A DNA stretch of 39,918 nucleotides from Bacteroidota bacterium (GTDB lineage Bacteria > Bacteroidota > Bacteroidia > Flavobacteriales_D > Crocinitomicaceae): contig JAJRQQ010000098.1 in NCBI GenBank assembly GCA_024280155.1, forward strand, positions 1-39,918, in the 5' to 3' direction. The translations under genes were made by a program, and so were the position numbers. This document shows, piece after piece, positions 9,041 to 15,725 of the stretch; the first letter of the stretch is position 1, and each line of letters opens with the position of its first letter. The notes beneath the pieces were generated by a model. The model saw only the letters and a list, made by a program, of their open reading frames with translations. It searched no databases and was not told where the DNA came from.

Positions 9041-9084
9041 CAAACCACGTTTAACGACGTGGTTTTTTTATGCCTAAACATTGG
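9029..9084. repeat. Left attachment repeat (attL), 56 bp
   Basis: This 56-bp stretch recurs at 17890-17945 with a single mismatch (C at 9074, T at 17935). It begins in the T arm of the tRNA with CATGTGGGACCA, covers the tRNA 3' end, and contains the whole tRNA terminator. Such long tRNA-end repeats are typical products of tyrosine-integrase insertion. Confidence 0.93.
9042..9069 (+). terminator. Rho-independent terminator of the tRNA gene
   Basis: A perfect 9-bp stem, AAACCACGT (9042-9050) with ACGTGGTTT (9057-9065), loop TTAACG, and a run of seven T at 9063-9069. An identical copy lies in the right attachment repeat at 17903-17930. Confidence 0.85.
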
Positions 9085-9175
9085 TAATGTATGTGCATCT
9101 GTAAGCGTGGAAAGGTTTTGAGAGTGGATTATCCTCTTTGTATGTGTACTCTTGTGAATAGATGAGCAATAATGT

Positions 9176-9226
9176 TTTTCTACTTATTTTCTACCTTACA
9201 CAAAAGCGGTTTAAAAAAGTAGAAAA
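9176..9226. repeat. Left-end TTTTCTACTT motifs, candidate integrase arm sites
   Basis: TTTTCTACTT lies at 9176-9185 and TTTTCTACCT at 9187-9196, an 11-bp period. A third copy is inverted (AAGTAGAAAA, 9217-9226). They lie between the attachment repeat and the integrase start. The same pair with the same 11-bp period occurs just inside the right end. Bases 9085-9175 show no other structure I can name. Confidence 0.6.
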
Positions 9227-9254
9227 AAGTTGCTTTTAAACTAAAACCAGCAAC

Positions 9255-10445
9255 ATGAAAAAAGTACAATTCACATTTGACTTTGGCAGAAAGAAAAAAA
9301 ACAATAAAGGCTTAATTGAATTAAGAGCATATTTAAGTGGTAAACAGAAATACTTTACAACGAAAATGTATGTGCTACCAGTTGAATGGAACAAGAACAA
9401 ACAACAGATTGTACGTCATAAGAATAAAGACAATCTAAATGACCAATTAGATACGATTATTGAACGCTTAGAGAAATCACAAAGAAAAGCATCCGACAAT
9501 AATCAAATTTTCAACCTTGAAACGGTCAAGATCCTAATGAATAAAGAGAAACTAAAAACAAACTCTTTTACTGATTTTTCACTCAAAGAAATAGAAGAAG
9601 ATAATAGTTTAGTAAAAGGAACTAAACACTCTAAGAAAAATACACTAAATAAATTATTAATTTTTAATGAAAGTACCCCGGTCTTATTTGAACAAATAAA
9701 CTATTCATTTTGTCATGACTTTATAAATTACGTTAAAGGGTTAGGTTTTAGTCCAAGTACAGTACTTAAACATCATAAAAATTTCAAATCATTAATCGAA
9801 CTGGCAATAAAGAAAGGGTATTATCAAAAAAACAATCCACTAAAGGAAATTCATATAAAAGTTCCCATTAAAAGAGTTATTGCTTTATCAAAAGAACAAG
9901 TCAAGAATATTGAAAAATTAAAATTTGAACCGTATGAAAATCGTTTAGAATTATTTCGTGATATGTTTTTATTCTCTTGTTATACTGGTTTAAGAGTTTC
10001 AGATATAACAACTTTAAAACCTGAACATATCAAAGAAAAAGAAGATGGTATTTATATCGAAAAACAGACTATTAAAACAAAGAAAATTGCAATATTACCT
10101 TTAAGTCGGCTTTTTCCACTCAAAGAAGAAAACACATCTAAGCCTATTAAAATATTAAATAAACATCTTCAAAAGAATAATGATTTAGTATTCAAAAAAT
10201 ATTGTGACCAAGTGTATAACAGAGAATTGAAACAAATTGCATTTAGAGCGAAAATTAAAGACATTAATTTAACTGCTCACATTGGCAGAAAGACATTTGC
10301 AACTTTTATAGGGAATCACACTTCATTATCAGTATGGGAACTACAATATTTACTACAACATAGTAACATTAAAACAACTGAAAAATACGTTTTCACTGAC
10401 GAAAAAAGAATTAATGAAAGTTTGATTAAAACGGACTGGGAATAA
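9255..10445 (+). CDS. Tyrosine recombinase (site-specific integrase) of the tRNA-inserted element
   Basis: 396 residues, the usual size for Bacteroidota integrases. The N-terminus (to about 90) is an arm-binding domain with the pattern GKQKYFTTKMYVLPVEWNK. A SAM-like core-binding domain follows (about 105-205), then the catalytic domain. Catalytic residues can be seen: Arg I in CYTGLRVSDI, a Lys in the beta-hairpin IKTKKIAILPL, the HxxR box HIGRKTFATF, and LLQHSNIKTTEKYVF with its His and the nucleophilic Tyr. It lies directly beside the attachment repeat, as expected for the enzyme that inserts and excises the element. No clear TAnnTTTG promoter precedes it; candidate arm sites do, so its own expression may be affected by binding there. 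Confidence 0.95.
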   Translation: MKKVQFTFDFGRKKKNNKGLIELRAYLSGKQKYFTTKMYVLPVEWNKNKQQIVRHKNKDNLNDQLDTIIERLEKSQRKASDNNQIFNLETVKILMNKEKLKTNSFTDFSLKEIEEDNSLVKGTKHSKKNTLNKLLIFNESTPVLFEQINYSFCHDFINYVKGLGFSPSTVLKHHKNFKSLIELAIKKGYYQKNNPLKEIHIKVPIKRVIALSKEQVKNIEKLKFEPYENRLELFRDMFLFSCYTGLRVSDITTLKPEHIKEKEDGIYIEKQTIKTKKIAILPLSRLFPLKEENTSKPIKILNKHLQKNNDLVFKKYCDQVYNRELKQIAFRAKIKDINLTAHIGRKTFATFIGNHTSLSVWELQYLLQHSNIKTTEKYVFTDEKRINESLIKTDWE

Positions 10446-10455
10446 AAGTACAAGT

Positions 10456-10509
10456 CCCTTAATCATTAATTTATTTTGGTTAAGTCGTCGTAATAATGTA
10501 TATTAAGGG
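10456..10509. repeat. Spaced inverted repeat CCCTTAAT / ATTAAGGG after the integrase
   Basis: CCCTTAAT at 10456-10463 and ATTAAGGG at 10502-10509, 38 bases apart, in the gap after the integrase stop. No T-run follows, so it may be a protein-binding site or chance rather than a terminator. Confidence 0.3.
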
Positions 10510-10562
10510 CGTGAAATGTAACTTTTTATGCAATTTTGTATATACAAGTGTAATAAATTGCA

Positions 10563-10570
10563 TAGTTTTG
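10563..10570 (+). promoter_or_regulatory. -7 element TAGTTTTG for the toxin-pair operon
   Basis: TAGTTTTG fits TAnnTTTG. A TTG lies 24 bases upstream, a few bases longer than usual. It falls inside the first codons of the longest open frame (from 10528), so the start is better placed at ATG 10588. Confidence 0.45.
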
Positions 10571-10587
10571 CACCTCAATTAAAAAAT

Positions 10588-11142
10588 ATGATTTTAACTT
10601 CTGACATATCGCAACAAAGCAACCCTTTAAGTGTTACTGGTATTTTGAATTCTTTAAATGAATATATTGAAGAGGTAAAAACGTTGAATATTGAACGTAA
10701 AAAAGAGATTAAAGCAAAGGCTATCGAAGATGACAAAAAAAGTATAATTGATGACCTTCTCCATAATCCAGTTACTCAAAAGGCATTCTTCGATTTTTTA
10801 TATACAGAGATTCAAAGTATAACAAAAGAAGATCTATTAACCACTATTTCTCAAAAAGAAGCTTTTGAGTTCTGTGAGAGTTTTGGAAAAGATATTGAAA
10901 CGATGTCAAAATTTCAAAATAAGTATGGGAAAAGTGATTTCATGAATTTGAAAGAATTTTTTGCTTTTAATAGTGCATTGGCTTTAATTAATTCAATTGG
11001 AGAATTCTACAATTCAATGTATGAAATTGCTTACAATGAAAATAGAGAAGAATACCTTTCCTTCATTAAAAAGGAAATTTTAAATATAAAAGAAGAAAGG
11101 CTTAACGTCGACTCTGTTAATAGTTTTTTTGAAAGCATCTAA
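10588..11142 (+). CDS. Unrecognised helical protein, possible antitoxin partner
   Basis: About 184 residues from ATG 10588; an open frame continues upstream to ATG 10528 but contains the putative promoter. I recognise no family. It is predicted mostly alpha-helical and highly charged. It starts with a flexible segment, then a Lys/Glu-rich helix (EEVKTLNIERKKEIKAKAIEDDKK), then a more hydrophobic middle (FFAFNSALALINSIGEFYNSMYEI). There is no signal peptide or membrane segment. It ends 12 bases before the RelE/ParE-like gene, and a terminator follows that gene, so the two look like one transcript. The order, larger gene before a RelE-like toxin, suggests an antitoxin of unusual size, but this is inference from position only. 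Confidence 0.65.
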   Translation: MILTSDISQQSNPLSVTGILNSLNEYIEEVKTLNIERKKEIKAKAIEDDKKSIIDDLLHNPVTQKAFFDFLYTEIQSITKEDLLTTISQKEAFEFCESFGKDIETMSKFQNKYGKSDFMNLKEFFAFNSALALINSIGEFYNSMYEIAYNENREEYLSFIKKEILNIKEERLNVDSVNSFFESI

Positions 11143-11154
11143 CAGAAAGAAAGA

Positions 11155-11514
11155 ATGTATAAGTTTGTACCATTCAAAAAACTTCGTAAAGATTTAAAAA
11201 AAATCAAAAAGTCAAATTCAAAAGAATTTTATTCCGATTTAGAAAGTGTAATTAAAGCGATTGGAGATGACCCATTAAATTATGGTGTTCCATATACCGG
11301 TAAATTGGATGGGTATTTTAAAGTGGTTTTCGGTGAAAAACCTGAATACAGAATTATATACTCTTTTACAAATCTAGAAGATATAAAAACTAGACCCGAA
11401 GATTTTTTAGATTGTTTTATAGATGATGATTTTGAAAATTATGACGGGATTTATGAAGTATTCTATATAAGGACCAGAGAGGAATGTACAAAATTATATA
11501 AAAATGGTTTTTAA
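11155..11514 (+). CDS. RelE/ParE-superfamily toxin-like protein
   Basis: 119 residues with the RelE/ParE pattern: an N-terminal helix (FKKLRKDLKKIKKS), a second helix ending IKAIGDDP, then GVPYTGKLDGYFKVVFG and the beta-strand PEYRIIYSF, finishing with a strand/helix VFYIRTREECTKLYK. RelE members cleave mRNA on the ribosome, while ParE members poison gyrase; the sequence does not say which. The basic residues in the GKLDGYFK and EYRIIY strands and in the final helix are where the fold places its active surface. An acidic insert (about residues 76-100, with DFLDCFIDDDFENYD) separates the last two strands and is not typical. It is co-transcribed with the preceding unknown gene and closed by a terminator. 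Confidence 0.7.
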   Translation: MYKFVPFKKLRKDLKKIKKSNSKEFYSDLESVIKAIGDDPLNYGVPYTGKLDGYFKVVFGEKPEYRIIYSFTNLEDIKTRPEDFLDCFIDDDFENYDGIYEVFYIRTREECTKLYKNGF

Positions 11515-11520
11515 AATCTA

Positions 11521-11552
11521 ACCAGGACTTTTAAAGTACCTGGTACTTTTTT
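11521..11552 (+). terminator. Terminator after the toxin-like gene
   Basis: ACCAGG (11521-11526) pairs with CCTGGT (11539-11544). An inner CTTT/AAAG pairing extends the stem, and a T-run follows at 11547-11552. It separates the plus-strand pair from the minus-strand repressor. Confidence 0.6.
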
Positions 11553-11594
11553 AAAAAACATATAGAAATAATCAACTAAGATTTATTTTAGCTA

Positions 11595-12257
11595 TTAAAT
11601 AATATTCAGAGATATTTTTGCAACAATAATAAATAAAATTTTAATATCTTCTTTAGCAACAATGATGTCTTCTAAGGATTCATTTTCAGATTTCAATACT
11701 AAATTATTGTCTTTATTATCTTGTGTTATTCTTCTATAAATAAAAGAATAATCATTAAGAGAAATCATATAAAATCTTCCATATTCTATTGCATTTTCTT
11801 TTATATCATCTAAATCAATATTTTTAACCCCTATATAATCTCCATAATTAAAATGAGGTTCTAACGCTTTACTTTTAAGTAAAAGGAAAAACTGAGCATT
11901 ATTTGCTCCAGACTTTAACATAATAAACCCTTCTCGATATGAAGCAGCTTCTTTTGAGTTTGGAAATTCATAACTATTGTAATATTTTTCAAATTTTTCG
12001 TTAAAAATATAAATCACACCTTTTTCCTCTTCTTCAGTAGTTGGTATTATAGTGTTTAAAATAATCATATTTTCAAATTCTTTAAGTTCAATTTGAAAAA
12101 GGTCAGCTAATGGTTTTATGTATTTAGCAGGTATAGATTTTCTAGACATCCATGCACTAACAGTTGCTTGACTTACCCCAATCAAATCAGAAATACTATA
12201 CGTAGTAAATCCATTTTGCTCATATAATTTTTTGAAAGCATCTTTATTTATATCCAT
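11595..12257 (-). CDS. XRE-HTH / S24-like repressor with degenerate catalytic site
   Basis: 220 residues. The N-terminal helix-turn-helix (SISDLIGVSQATVSAWMSRK, about 22-41) should bind operator DNA. The C-terminal half resembles the LexA/CI S24 peptidase fold: LKSKALEPHFNYGDYIGV, then YGRFYMISLNDYSFIYRRI, then LVLKSENESLEDI. In active S24 proteins the first block contains the Ser nucleophile (S-M-x-P) and the second the Lys (VKR). Here the aligned positions read Ala (A-L-E-P) and Arg (YRRI). It would therefore keep the dimerisation fold but not self-cleave. It is divergent from the excisionase-like gene, and candidate operators lie in the 71-base gap between them. This is the probable master repressor of the element. 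Confidence 0.85.
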   Translation of the reverse strand: MDINKDAFKKLYEQNGFTTYSISDLIGVSQATVSAWMSRKSIPAKYIKPLADLFQIELKEFENMIILNTIIPTTEEEEKGVIYIFNEKFEKYYNSYEFPNSKEAASYREGFIMLKSGANNAQFFLLLKSKALEPHFNYGDYIGVKNIDLDDIKENAIEYGRFYMISLNDYSFIYRRITQDNKDNNLVLKSENESLEDIIVAKEDIKILFIIVAKISLNII

Positions 12258-12261
12258 AACA

Positions 12262-12304
12262 TTTGGCAGTTTAATTACAATTAACTACTTTTGACTACAA
12301 TTAA
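12262..12304 (+). promoter_or_regulatory. Promoter with overlapping operator-like direct repeats
   Basis: TTTG (12262-12265), 20 bases, then TACTTTTG (12286-12293) make a full Bacteroidota -33/-7 promoter firing toward the gene at 12329. The 9-mer TACAATTAA occurs at 12276-12284, between the boxes, and at 12296-12304, over the expected transcription start. The copies are exactly 20 bp apart, so on the same face of the helix. This is what a repressor-controlled promoter should look like. Confidence 0.65.
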
Positions 12305-12328
12305 TCATTATTAACAATAAATAATAAT

Positions 12329-12583
12329 ATGGAATCAAAAGTAAACAAAAATGATTTGTCTAACAAAGAGTTGTTAGCAGATTTAGAAATGATGAGTAAA
12401 AAAGAAGTTGCAGGACTCTTAAAGGTGTCAACAGCAACAATTGACAGATGGGTAAGACTAGGACTGTTAAAACGTGTAAAACTAGGAACAAAGCATCAAC
12501 AAGCTAGAGTCTATTTTCATTATTCTGATGTCGTAGCATTTAAAAATGAAAGATATGGTTTTAATACTCCAAAACATGGATAA
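12329..12583 (+). CDS. Excisionase-like helix-turn-helix protein
   Basis: 84 residues with a MerR/excisionase-type winged helix-turn-helix: MSKKEVAGLLKVSTATIDRW followed by VRLGLLKRVKLGTKHQQARVYF. The first part is the turn with its recognition helix (ATIDRW); the second is the wing. Bacteroidota elements carry such proteins as recombination directionality factors (the Orf2x/Xis2c type) or as transcription activators. Divergent placement from the repressor and an operator-overlapped promoter suggest that it is the first gene switched on when repression is lifted, driving excision. A hairpin terminator follows. It could instead be an AlpA-like activator; sequence cannot separate the two. Confidence 0.8.
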   Translation: MESKVNKNDLSNKELLADLEMMSKKEVAGLLKVSTATIDRWVRLGLLKRVKLGTKHQQARVYFHYSDVVAFKNERYGFNTPKHG

Positions 12584-12610
12584 CAAGTCACTTAGCCTAA
12601 GTAAAAGAAA

Positions 12611-12642
12611 AAAAGGTAGCGTCAAACTACCTTTTAGATTTG
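12611..12642 (+). terminator. Terminator hairpin overlapping a -7 element for the next operon
   Basis: A perfect 9-bp stem, AAAAGGTAG (12611-12619) and CTACCTTTT (12627-12635), with a 7-base loop. TAGATTTG at 12635-12642 matches TAnnTTTG and may start transcription of the recombinase operon at 12677; no TTG is seen at the right distance upstream. Confidence 0.55.
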
Positions 12643-12676
12643 CAACCTCCACTTAACAACCAATTAAAAGAAGATT

Positions 12677-13836
12677 ATGAACAAAAATAATGAATTTTTA
12701 CTAGACACCCCTAGAATTAGCTTTTTTCTAAGAAGCAACGGAGATAAACAAAAAACATTCATGCTGTATTGTAGGGTCACATTAAAAGGTACAAAAGCAG
12801 AATTCTCTTTAAAAGAAAAAATTAAAAAAAAGAACTGGAACCAATCATTACAAAAATATAATGGTTCACTGCATCGAACAGAGTACATTTCTACATTAAT
12901 AGAAACCGTAACATACAGAATTAAATCTTTAGCATTAATGAGCAGTTTTGAGGTTGCTAAAGATTTAGTCATTCAATTAACAAAAACATCAAATAAAGTA
13001 GTTTATGTGTCTGATTTAATTGTGAATTATATTGAAGCTGTTAAACATAACATTTCTGCAGGTACATTGAAAAATCATCAAATAAAACTGTCAAATTTCC
13101 TGAAATATGAAAAAAAATAGGAAGAAAACTTACATGTAATTCTTTTACAATTCCAGAGGGGAAAAAATTTATTGATTGGTATTGTGAAGAAAAGGCCACT
13201 AAAAATAGAGCCACAGCAAGTAGGAATGTATTGTTCTATCGAAAATCAATGATTCATGCTGTTGAGAGTGGACAAATTGAAAGCTTTAAATTATTTCACT
13301 TCAAAGGGTGTAATGATAAAAAAAAGCCAATAATCTACTTAACAGCAAAAGAGGTTGAAATTTTGTCTAATTATACATTTGAAAATCGTCTTCTTAAAAA
13401 TATTAAAGACCTTTTTTTATTTCAATGTTTCACAGGATTATCTTATGGGGACATTTGGTCTTCATGGAATTTAGAGATAACGGAAATTGGAAGATTTTTA
13501 AAAGGTAATCGCCATAAAAATGGTGCTTCATATTTTATCCCTTTAACCAAAGAAGCTGAACAGATACTTAAAAAGTATAATTATAAGCTTCCAATATATG
13601 ACAATGGGACTTACAATCGAATTTTAAAAGAAATAGCCGCTATTGTTGGAATTAAAAAAAGATTAACATCTCATACTGGCAGAAAGACATTTGCAACGCT
13701 TCAAGATTCTTTGGGATGGAGTCGAGAGTCCATTTCTAAAATGTTAGGTCATCGTTCATTTAAAACGACTGAAACATATTATTTAGGAGATAGCGACATG
13801 AGAATTACAAACGAAATATTAAACAGAAAAAAATAA
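12677..13836 (+). CDS. Second tyrosine recombinase, IntDOT-like, with a -1 frameshift at an A8 run
   Basis: Two frames make one recombinase. The first, 12677-13120, holds the arm-binding domain (TPRISFFLRSNGDKQKTFML) and the start of the core-binding domain, and stops right after an A8 run at 13110-13117. A frame open from 13111 supplies the rest: SFTIPEGKKFIDWYCEEK, the catalytic domain, the HxxR box HTGRKTFAT, and MLGHRSFKTTETYYLG with His and Tyr. Joining them by -1 gives about 386 residues, normal for the family. The Arg I position reads FTGLSYGDI, with Ser; the CTnDOT integrase is known for the same Arg-to-Ser change, so activity is possible. The A AAA AAA heptamer is in the right phase for -1 slippage, but a missing A in the assembly is equally able to explain it. 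It starts the operon running toward the replication genes. Confidence 0.82.
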
Positions 13837-13841
13837 AAGAC

Positions 13842-14102
13842 ATGAAACAAATAACAAAACAAAATCAAATTGAATTGAAAGCTGCAATCAATGACATCAC
13901 ATCAACAATTATGGAACATGATCATAATGAAATTATTAAAATTCTTTCAGAAGTACATAGAGACATGTTAAACTCAAGTAAATATGTCGATAAAAATGTT
14001 TTGGTCGAAAAAGGAAAAATTATTCTTGATTTAATGTATTGTATCGCAGAATATGGTAGAGTTCAAACAAATATTTTCATTAACGAACATATAAAAGATT
14101 AA
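13842..14102 (+). CDS. Small helical protein, unknown function
   Basis: 86 residues, no recognised family. It is predicted all-helical, with a hydrophobic core in ILDLMYCIAEYGRV and charged ends; there is no signal peptide or membrane helix. It lies 5 bases after the second recombinase and 34 bases before the DUF3987 gene, so it is part of the same operon. A small accessory factor for excision or replication, like the small ORFs between int and the primase in NBU-type elements, is plausible but unproven. Confidence 0.6.
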   Translation: MKQITKQNQIELKAAINDITSTIMEHDHNEIIKILSEVHRDMLNSSKYVDKNVLVEKGKIILDLMYCIAEYGRVQTNIFINEHIKD

Positions 14103-14136
14103 ATAAGTAATTAATAATCATACTACAATAATAAAA

Positions 14137-15488
14137 ATGATAGAAACCGAAAACGAAAATGGTGTTAAAATAACAACACTCCAAAATCTTGAAATGGATG
14201 ACTACAAGAAATTGAATCCTAACTCTTTTCCTTTTTGGGTTTTTCCAAAAGTTGTACAAAACATAATTAATGACGGAAATAAAAGCTTAGGTTTTCCAAT
14301 TGACTTTTTGAGTGCTTCTATTTTTTTGCTTGTGGTCTGGCTAATGGATTAACAACAAAAATTGAAGTTAAAAAAGGTTGGGAAGAAACTACTGTTATGT
14401 ATTTGGCAATTGTTGGTAGAGCAGGAACTAATAAAAGTCATCCTTTAAGTTTCGCATTAAAACCAATATTCAAAGCTGACAATTCCAATTATAATATTTA
14501 TGAGAATGAATTAGAGTTATACAACAGTCAAACAGAAAATAAAGGAACACCTCCAAGATGGACAAAAACAATCATTCAAGATATTACAATTGAAGCGGTT
14601 GCAGATGTACACAACTTCAATAAACGTGGATTAGGAGTATATGCAGAAGAATTAAACAGCTGGCTTAAAAACATGAGCCGTTATAACAGTGGTAGTGATT
14701 TAGAGTTTTGGTTGTCCAGCTGGAGTAGTAAACCAATAATCATTGACAGAAAAGGTTCAAAAAGCATTAATATTCCTCAATCCTTTATTTCAGTGATTGG
14801 AACAATACAAAATGAAATACTAATGGATATAACTGGAGGTAAAAACAGTAAGAACGGTTTTACAGATAGAGTTTTATTTGTAATACCCGATAATCTAAAA
14901 AAAGAAAAGTGGTCAGATGAATCAATCAGTGATTTGTCAATTGAAAATTATTCTAAAATGATTCAAGCAATTTTAGACCAGAAACCCCAATATGATGAAT
15001 TCAACAGAATAAAACCAAATGTTGTACGATATACTTTAGGCGCTAAAGAAAAGCTAAAAGAGTGGCAATCAATGAACACGGACAGATACAATGGTCAGAT
15101 TAACAATGCCCTAGACGGTGTTTATAGTAAAATGGAAACTTATATCAGTCGTTTTGCTTTAACTCTTCAAATCATGTTTGACGCATGTAATGATTTTACT
15201 ACCAATAAAGTTGAACTATTTGCAATTAATGGTGCAATTGAAATAGCTGAATATTTTATTAAACAATCAAATAAAGTTGGGATACAGAACAGAAAACAAA
15301 CACTATTAAACGAAAATCTAAAGAAAAAAGAGTTCTACAATGACCTACCAACAGAATTTGAAACGAAACAAGCAATTGAAATCGGAACTACAAAACCGTA
15401 TAATTTTAGTACACGAGTAATAGAAAGATTTTTAAGTGAAAAAACGCTCTTCACAAAGATTCAAAGAGGACAATATAGAAAAGACTAA
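14137..15488 (+). CDS. DUF3987 replication protein (P-loop helicase-like), frameshifted
   Basis: The frame from 14137 (FPFWVFPKVVQNIINDG) stops at 14352; the frame from 14397 continues the same protein. Adding one T to the T7 run at 14321-14327 gives SASIFFACGLANGLTTKIEV and joins them to about 450 residues. The P-loop reads VGRAGTNKSHPLS (GxxGxxKS). A family block follows: YAEELNSWLKNMSRYNSG, then WSSKPIIIDRKGSKSINIPQ and FISVIGTIQNEIL. DUF3987 proteins of mobile elements are thought to act in replication as helicase- or primase-associated ATPases. The mirrored repeat array starts 10 bases after its stop, and the TOPRIM gene lies beyond it. The break may be an assembly undercall. Confidence 0.82.
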
Positions 15489-15498
15489 ACGTATATAC

Positions 15499-15711
15499 CG
15501 TCGGAAGCGTCGGGAACGTCGGAAGCATGGCGGAAACATTATGAACAATGCGTTTTCACTGTAAAGTTATTTGGCGGAAATGTGGCGGAAGCGTCGGAAG
15601 AATTTAATAGTTTCCGCCACTTCCGCCAAATCATTGACGGAAAACCAAAACAAAGAAACTCAATAAAAACAAGAGTTACAAGCTTCACCCGACGTTTCCG
15701 ACGTTTCCGAC
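15499..15711. repeat. Mirrored GGCGGAA/CGTCGGAA repeat array, candidate replication origin
   Basis: Forward units: CGTCGGAAG (15499-15507), CGTCGGGAA (15508-15516), CGTCGGAAG (15517-15525), then GGCGGAAAC (15529-15537), GGCGGAAAT (15573-15581), GGCGGAAGC (15584-15592) and CGTCGGAAG (15592-15600). The reverse complements follow: TTTCCGCC (15611-15618), TTCCGCC (15621-15627), and GACGTTTCC twice (15691-15708). The inner block 15570-15590 and its mirror 15611-15630 can fold into a long stem; the outer CGTCGGAA runs face outer TTCCGACG runs. Much more GC-rich than its surroundings. Its position between two replication genes suggests an iteron-type origin. Confidence 0.65.
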
Positions 15712-15725
15712 ACACTATTTAAGAA

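Noticed and set aside
10528-10587. Upstream start for the putative antitoxin
   Set aside because: These codons contain the TAGTTTTG -7 element, so they are unlikely to be transcribed from this promoter.
15489-15722. Open frame through the repeat array as a separate gene
   Set aside because: No start codon follows the DUF3987 stop at a sensible place, and the predicted protein is only low-complexity translation of the DNA repeats. Kept as an observation, not as a CDS.
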